57,418 bases of DNA from Collinsella sp. BA40 (GTDB lineage Bacteria; Actinomycetota; Coriobacteriia; Coriobacteriales; Coriobacteriaceae), in NCBI RefSeq assembly GCF_008014645.1, contig NZ_VOWY01000003.1, positions 1-57,418 on the forward strand, in the 5' to 3' direction. The position numbers were made by a program, and so were the translations under genes. The notes under the pieces are model-generated. The model had not been told where the DNA came from. It did not search any database and was given only the letters and a program-made list of their open reading frames with translations. This document shows, in pieces, positions 53,596 to 57,418 of this stretch (positions within the stretch are counted from its first letter, which is position 1; each line of letters opens with the position of its first letter).

Positions 53596-54834
53596 TTACA
53601 GCACGCGTGCGATGCGCTCGCAGGCCTCCATCAGGACCGAGCGCGGACTCGGCACGCACATGCGCTGGAAGAATTCACCGTCACGCGGGTCGAACTTCAC
53701 GCCGTCCTGCAGGATGACCTTGGCCTCCTCGTAGATGCGGCGATGCAGCTCGGCCCCGTCGATTCCCAACGCACGGCAGCGGTCTTCGAAATCGAACCAC
53801 AGGACATACGTGCCCTCGGGCCGGCGCACGCGCACATCGGGTAGGCGCTCGGCAAAGAAGCCGAGGACCGCGTCGATGGTGCCGTCCAGATAGGAAAGGC
53901 ACTGCTCGAGCCAGGGCTCGCCCTGCTCGTAGGCGGCGATCACCGCGCTGATACCGAAGGGCGTTGGCTCCGAGAACCGCATCGCCCGCTCGAAGCGAAC
54001 GCGGTCGCGTGCGTCGCTGAACACCACGTTCGTCGCCGACAGGCCCGCCAGGTTGAAGGTCTTGTTCACCGCGGTGCAGGTCATCACGCGCGCATACGGC
54101 GCCACCTGCGCAAGGTGACGCATGCACACGCCGGGGCGCAGCAGATCGCCGTGGATCTCGTCGGCAACGATCATCACGCCGTTGCGCGTGCAGATATCGG
54201 CCACGCGCTCCAGCTCTTCGCTCGTCCATACGCGACCAACCGGATTATGCGGGTTGCACAGGATGAGCATCGTGGCGTCCGGACGGGCGGCGAGCTCCTC
54301 AAGCCCCTCGTAATCCATCGTGTAGTACAGGTCGCCCGTCTCGGCGCCATCCGCCTGGCGCACCAGATGGTTATCGAGGAGCGCGCGGCCGGCGTCCTCG
54401 ACGCTCCCGGCAAACGGCGGGTAGACCGGCCGTTGGATGATCACGCCCTCGCCCGGCTGGGTGAAGGCCTCGATGGCGTACTGCAGCGCGCGAACCGTGC
54501 CCGCGCAGAACGTCATGAGGTCCGGGTTGATCTTCCAGCCATCGCGCCTCGCAAACCATCCGGCCACCGCCGCGTGATAACGCTCGCAGCCGTCCAGCGT
54601 CGAATAGCCGAAAACGCCGTGGTCGGCCGTCGCGCGCAACGCGTCGACGATCGGCGCGGCGCAGCGGAAATCCATGTCTGCGGTAAACAGCGCGATGTGG
54701 TCGTCGGTGATAGCGGACACGCCGTTGTGCTCGGCCGTCGCCGCGCTCGTGCTCCATTTGCTCGAGTAGCTATACGGCGCATGACGGCGATCGATAACCT
54801 CGTCGAAGTCGTAAACGGTTGCATCGGTATCCAT
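53596..54834 (-). CDS. MalY/PatB-family PLP-dependent aminotransferase (probable cystathionine beta-lyase)
   Basis: A 412-residue fold-type I PLP enzyme. The Schiff-base lysine is K258 in NKTFNLAGLSATN. NPHNPVGRVW (194-203) and DEIHGDL (225-231) hold the cofactor Asn, Asp and His; TADMDF (51-56) is the MalY/PatB N-terminal signature. This subgroup usually cleaves cystathionine or other cysteine S-conjugates, giving homocysteine or thiols, and that fits with the methyltransferase mmuM elsewhere in the window. The ATG at 54834 follows GGAGG closely; the upstream open frame overlaps the neighbouring gene and is not used. It is 154 bases from the TadA fusion on the same strand. Confidence 0.88.
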   Translation of the reverse strand: MDTDATVYDFDEVIDRRHAPYSYSSKWSTSAATAEHNGVSAITDDHIALFTADMDFRCAAPIVDALRATADHGVFGYSTLDGCERYHAAVAGWFARRDGWKINPDLMTFCAGTVRALQYAIEAFTQPGEGVIIQRPVYPPFAGSVEDAGRALLDNHLVRQADGAETGDLYYTMDYEGLEELAARPDATMLILCNPHNPVGRVWTSEELERVADICTRNGVMIVADEIHGDLLRPGVCMRHLAQVAPYARVMTCTAVNKTFNLAGLSATNVVFSDARDRVRFERAMRFSEPTPFGISAVIAAYEQGEPWLEQCLSYLDGTIDAVLGFFAERLPDVRVRRPEGTYVLWFDFEDRCRALGIDGAELHRRIYEEAKVILQDGVKFDPRDGEFFQRMCVPSPRSVLMEACERIARVL

Positions 54835-54988
54835 GGGTCCTCCAAGGGGTCGCGAACGTATATCGAGACGGATGGGACGAAGGGGGCGGAGGCGACGATG
54901 CCGCGCGCCCGGGCCGGCTGTTCGAGCGGCGTGCGCGAACAACCGGCTGGGAAACGAGCACCTCGCCGCGGAGCACGCGCGCATGCCC

Positions 54989-56920
54989 CTAGCGCAAACG
55001 GCGCATCGACAGCATGCGCGCGACCGTTTCGCCCGCGCACACCAGGTTGCGGCGCGTCTCCTCGGCAGAAAGCGCGCGATCGAGCGGCATGGGGGCGCGC
55101 AGGACGGGCAGGACGGCGTCGACGCCGGCACGGTACACCGCGTCCAGGTTCATCGACCTTCCGCCCGCCACCGCCACCACCGGCTTACCGGCGCGCGCCG
55201 CGCGGCGCGCCACGATGGCAGGGCCCTTGCCGGCCGCCGTCTGCTCGTCGATGCGCCCCTCGCCCGTAACCACGACGTCGGCGTCGGCCAGAAGTTCGTC
55301 GAAATCCAACAGGTCGAGCAACGCCTCCGCACCCGATACGAGCTTCGCTCCGCAGGCCAGCAGCGCGGCTCCCAAACCTCCCGCCGCACCGGCGCCCGGC
55401 ACGCCCGAAACGGTGCGGAATCGGCGCTCGCCCTCCTGCCGGCCCGTGCCCGCGCACGCGGCGCGCGCATCATCCAGCTTCGAGGCATACGAGATCATGT
55501 CGCGATCGAGCTGGTCGAAGAGCGTGGCGCAGTCTCCCCGCGGCGTGGGCAGGTCGGCCAGGCCCTTCTGGGGACCGAAAACGCGTACGGCGCCGCGTTT
55601 GCCGACCAGCGGATTCTCGACGTCGACCAATGCGATGAGTTCGGTCTTCCCCAACGCCTCGACGGCCGGGGCAAGGTCCACGGAGGCGACGTGCGCCAAG
55701 CCCTCGAGCCCGGGCGGGACCTCGCGGCCCCGCGCGTCCAGTACGCGCGCACCCAGGGCGCTCAGCAGTCCCGTGCCGCCGTCGCTCGTCGCGCTTCCGC
55801 CCAGGCCCACGTAGATGCGGCTGGCGCCCGCGCACACGGCGTCGCGAACCAATTCGCCCACGCCATAGGACGACGCGCGCAACGCCTCATCGTGCGTGCA
55901 GCCCGAAAACTCGACGCCCGCTGCGGCAGAAGCCTCGATGATCGCCTCGCCGTCATGGGTGAGCAGGTATTCCGCCTCGATGACGCGGCCGAAGGGGTCC
56001 GACACCGCAACGGCGCGCATGGTGCCGTCCAGCGCACGGGACGCCGCGGCCACCGTGCCCTCGCCGCCGTCGGCGAGCAAGACGCATTCGACACGCGCCG
56101 ACGGGCACGCGCGGCGCACACCCTCCTCGAACCATCGCTCCACCTGGTCGCTCGCAGCCGACCCCTTGAACGAGTCGATAGCAAGGACGAACGAGGGCGA
56201 GGCCGCAGGGGGCATCGCGGCGCGAACGGCGCGCGGGACGCCCGTGGTGCGGATGCGGTCGCGGTCGCGCTTTTCCAGATGCACGCGCTCGGCCAGCTCG
56301 TAGGCATCGGCGGCATCGCCCGCAGCGCCGGCGTCCGCCGGCAGCGCGCCCGCAGCATCTCGAAGGGCCTCGGGCGCGGCATCAGTCGGGGCGCCCTCCT
56401 GCACCGGAGCCGCCGGCGCCTCCGCCCGCATCGCAGCCTTACGCGACGCGCGCATGGTGGCGAAGAACGACTTGAGCACGCCGGCGCACTCATCTTCCAG
56501 CACGCCCGGAATCACGGCGAAACGATGGTTGAGGCGCGCGTCGTCGTTGACCGCATAGAGGCTGCCCAACGCACCGCCCTTGGGATCGGGCGCGCCGTAG
56601 ATGCAGGCCCCGATGCGGGCGTTGATCATGAGCCCCGCGCACATGAGGCACGGCTCGAGTGTGACGTAGACGATGCAGTCCGACAAGCGCCAGCGTCCCA
56701 GCTTCCTCGATGCAGCCATGATCGCGCTGAATTCGGCGTGCGACGACGGGTCGTCATCTCGTTCGCGCACGTTGTGCGCACGGGCGATGATTTCGCCTTC
56801 GCGCACCAACACGGCACCGATGGGAACCTCGCCCATCTGCGCGGCCAACCGCGCCTCGTCCAGCGCCGCGCGCATGAAGCGCTCGTGAGATGTGGTCTCC
56901 TCCTGCTCACTCAGCTGCAT
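54989..56920 (-). CDS. tadA: Fusion of tRNA adenosine deaminase (TadA) with glycerate kinase
   Basis: A 643-residue single open frame. Residues 1-155 are a full TadA: HAE (61-63) and PCLMC (90-94) supply the zinc His, Cys91, Cys94 and the proton-shuttling Glu63. TadA converts A34 to inosine in tRNA-Arg(ACG). Residues 156-242 are a low-complexity linker rich in Ala, Asp and Glu. Residues 243-640 are a complete type I glycerate kinase (GckA/GlxK family): DSFKGS (249-254), GLGGSATSDGGTG (372-384), PGAGAAGGLG (508-517) and TGEGRIDEQTAAGKGP (552-567). The ATG at 56920 follows AAAGGA. The two activities have no known link; the fusion could be a true bifunctional protein or processed. No start codon with a good ribosome site was identified at the junction. 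Confidence 0.9.
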   Translation of the reverse strand: MQLSEQEETTSHERFMRAALDEARLAAQMGEVPIGAVLVREGEIIARAHNVRERDDDPSSHAEFSAIMAASRKLGRWRLSDCIVYVTLEPCLMCAGLMINARIGACIYGAPDPKGGALGSLYAVNDDARLNHRFAVIPGVLEDECAGVLKSFFATMRASRKAAMRAEAPAAPVQEGAPTDAAPEALRDAAGALPADAGAAGDAADAYELAERVHLEKRDRDRIRTTGVPRAVRAAMPPAASPSFVLAIDSFKGSAASDQVERWFEEGVRRACPSARVECVLLADGGEGTVAAASRALDGTMRAVAVSDPFGRVIEAEYLLTHDGEAIIEASAAAGVEFSGCTHDEALRASSYGVGELVRDAVCAGASRIYVGLGGSATSDGGTGLLSALGARVLDARGREVPPGLEGLAHVASVDLAPAVEALGKTELIALVDVENPLVGKRGAVRVFGPQKGLADLPTPRGDCATLFDQLDRDMISYASKLDDARAACAGTGRQEGERRFRTVSGVPGAGAAGGLGAALLACGAKLVSGAEALLDLLDFDELLADADVVVTGEGRIDEQTAAGKGPAIVARRAARAGKPVVAVAGGRSMNLDAVYRAGVDAVLPVLRAPMPLDRALSAEETRRNLVCAGETVARMLSMRRLR

Positions 56921-56953
56921 CAACGTCCTTTCTCACATACCAATTCCATTCGA

Positions 56954-56962
56954 TGCTATCAT
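56954..56962 (+). promoter_or_regulatory. Extended -10 promoter of tRNA-Ser
   Basis: TGCTATCAT is an extended -10 element lying 11 bases before the mature 5' end of the tRNA. No clear -35 is seen. Confidence 0.45.
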
Positions 56963-56972
56963 TACCAAGCAT

Positions 56973-57062
56973 GGAGAGATGGCAGAGCGGTTGAATGCGG
57001 CGGTCTTGAAAACCGTTGGGCGCGCAAGCGTTCCGGGGGTTCGAATCCCCCTCTCTCCGCCA
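56973..57062 (+). tRNA. tRNA-Ser(UGA)
   Basis: A 90-nt tRNA with encoded CCA. The acceptor stem GGAGAGA pairs with TCTCTCC, followed by the G discriminator typical of tRNA-Ser. The anticodon loop is CTTGAAA, giving anticodon TGA. A long variable arm lies before GGGGGTTCGAATCCCCC, the T-arm. It reads UCA and, by wobble, UCG codons. The last 21 nt are repeated 182 bp downstream. Confidence 0.97.
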
Positions 57063-57137
57063 TTGCGAGAGCGAAAGCGAGTCCGCCGGGCTCGCTTTTT
57101 TCATGGCACGCGCGGGGATTCGAACCCGTACGGGCGC
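57042..57137 (+). repeat. First copy of a duplication with 182-bp period, beginning in the tRNA-Ser 3' end
   Basis: Two identical blocks are shared with the copy at 57224-57319. The first is the last 21 nt of the tRNA (57042-57062). The second is 61 bp (57077-57137), holding a terminator and an antisense T-arm-like motif. The 14 bases between the blocks differ between the copies. Confidence 0.9.
57075..57101 (+). terminator. Terminator of tRNA-Ser
   Basis: AAGCGAG (57075-57081) pairs with CTCGCTT (57091-57097), followed by a T-run to 57101. It lies 12 bases after the tRNA. Confidence 0.85.
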
Positions 57138-57140
57138 GGA

Positions 57141-57222
57141 GCTGAGCGAATGCGCCGAGCATTCGCCAGCGCAGCGCGCAAGGGGCCGCCAGGCCCCGCA
57201 GCGGAGGACGGCGCAGCCGTCC
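57141..57222. repeat. Cluster of three hairpins between the two repeat copies
   Basis: Three consecutive stems are present. The first is 12 bp with a one-base bulge (57141-57153 with 57159-57170), the second is GGGGCC/GGCCCC (57182-57187 with 57192-57197), and the third is GGACGGC/GCCGTCC (57206-57212 with 57216-57222). Only the first is flanked by related GC-rich sequence. The purpose is unknown; the cluster resembles intergenic palindromic units. Confidence 0.6.
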
Positions 57223-57223
57223 C

Positions 57224-57319
57224 CGAATCCCCCTCTCTCCGCCAGATTTGTTGAGATTGCGAGTCCGCCGGGCTCGCTTTTTTCATGGCACGCGCGGGGA
57301 TTCGAACCCGTACGGGCGC
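57224..57319 (+). repeat. Second copy of the duplication, with a tRNA-Ser 3' remnant
   Basis: This copy repeats the 21-nt tRNA 3' end (57224-57244) without the rest of the tRNA, then the 61-bp block (57259-57319). It contains a second terminator, GCGAG/CTCGC with TTTTTT ending at 57283. The exact spacing of 182 bp for both blocks shows one duplication event or a site flanked by copies. Confidence 0.9.
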
Positions 57320-57369
57320 AGCTCGGCCCTTACCGTCAGGCTTCCGCGTCAGCAGCCCCATTACAGTTT

Positions 57370-57394
57370 GAGCCGTCCGTAAGGGCGGCTCTTT
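57370..57394 (+). terminator. Third terminator-like hairpin
   Basis: A 9-bp stem with one G-T pair (57370-57378 with 57383-57391), a GTAA loop and a following TTT. It lies at the window edge, so what it would terminate cannot be seen. Confidence 0.55.
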
Positions 57395-57418
57395 CACCTT
57401 CAAGGCATTACGATTGGG

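Larger units (their letters stand above)
57063..57418. other. Repeat-rich non-coding region after tRNA-Ser
   Basis: The final 356 bases hold no gene I can support. They contain the end of the duplication with 182-bp period, two copies of a terminator, three strong hairpins (57141-57222), and a third terminator (57370-57394). Short open frames here read through tRNA-like sequence and are spurious. Confidence 0.7.

Noticed and set aside
54833-57145. A 770-residue plus-strand frame running through the TadA fusion and into tRNA-Ser
   Set aside because: It reads through a tRNA gene and is antisense to a well-supported protein.
57101-57403. Short minus-strand frames in the repeat region
   Set aside because: They are made of repeat and tRNA-like sequence and have no ribosome site or domain; typical spurious calls around tRNA genes.

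Overview
The window is a dense, high-GC bacterial chromosome segment. It most resembles the Coriobacteriia (Actinomycetota), probably Collinsella or a close relative. This placement is an inference from base composition, the menaquinone and F-ATPase genes, the pairing of sortase-type and SLH-type surface proteins, and gut-style glycan enzymes. No rRNA, CRISPR array or insertion sequence was seen. Almost all genes are ordinary core genes, and many run on the minus strand.

Layout. 167-3019 (-): a divergent phosphohexomutase, then a DtxR-family metalloregulator followed one base later by homocysteine S-methyltransferase. 3148-4383 (+): peptidase T. 4502-6969 (-): murA overlapping an LCP cell-wall ligase gene. 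7065-14018 (-): a complete F1Fo ATP synthase operon in the order I-like, B, E, F, H, A, G, D, C, with a good promoter at 14103-14130 and a terminator at 6984-7020. 14248-19006 (-): prmC, tsaC, glpK, rpiB and upp. 19313-30388 (-): two giant secreted proteins, a GH84 enzyme with an IPATG sorting signal and a GH20 enzyme with three SLH repeats. Both carry several discoidin-like modules, and together they look like a machine for removing GlcNAc or GalNAc from host glycans.

30389-31082 is the longest gap. It has a strong plus-strand promoter that would give the YitT-family gene (31083-32072) a leader of about 330 nt. Next come prfA and an aldose epimerase (-), menA (+), a MarR regulator translationally coupled to a heterodimeric ABC exporter (35823-40165, +), a bifunctional RlmKL-type methyltransferase and the potassium transporter kup (+). 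The minus strand then carries a nitroreductase, an LTA-synthase-like enzyme, a tyrosine phosphatase, a second heterodimeric ABC exporter, the SRP RNA (ffs), a MalY/PatB aminotransferase and a TadA-glycerate kinase fusion. The window ends with tRNA-Ser(UGA) on the plus strand.

Points most worth a second look: the single-chain TadA-glycerate kinase fusion; an imperfect duplication with a 182-bp period just after tRNA-Ser that repeats the last 21 nt of the tRNA; a terminator-like hairpin whose 3' arm is the ribosome binding site of the nitroreductase; an RlmKL protein whose RlmL half has lost its catalytic motifs; and the long regulatory gap upstream of the GH20 gene.
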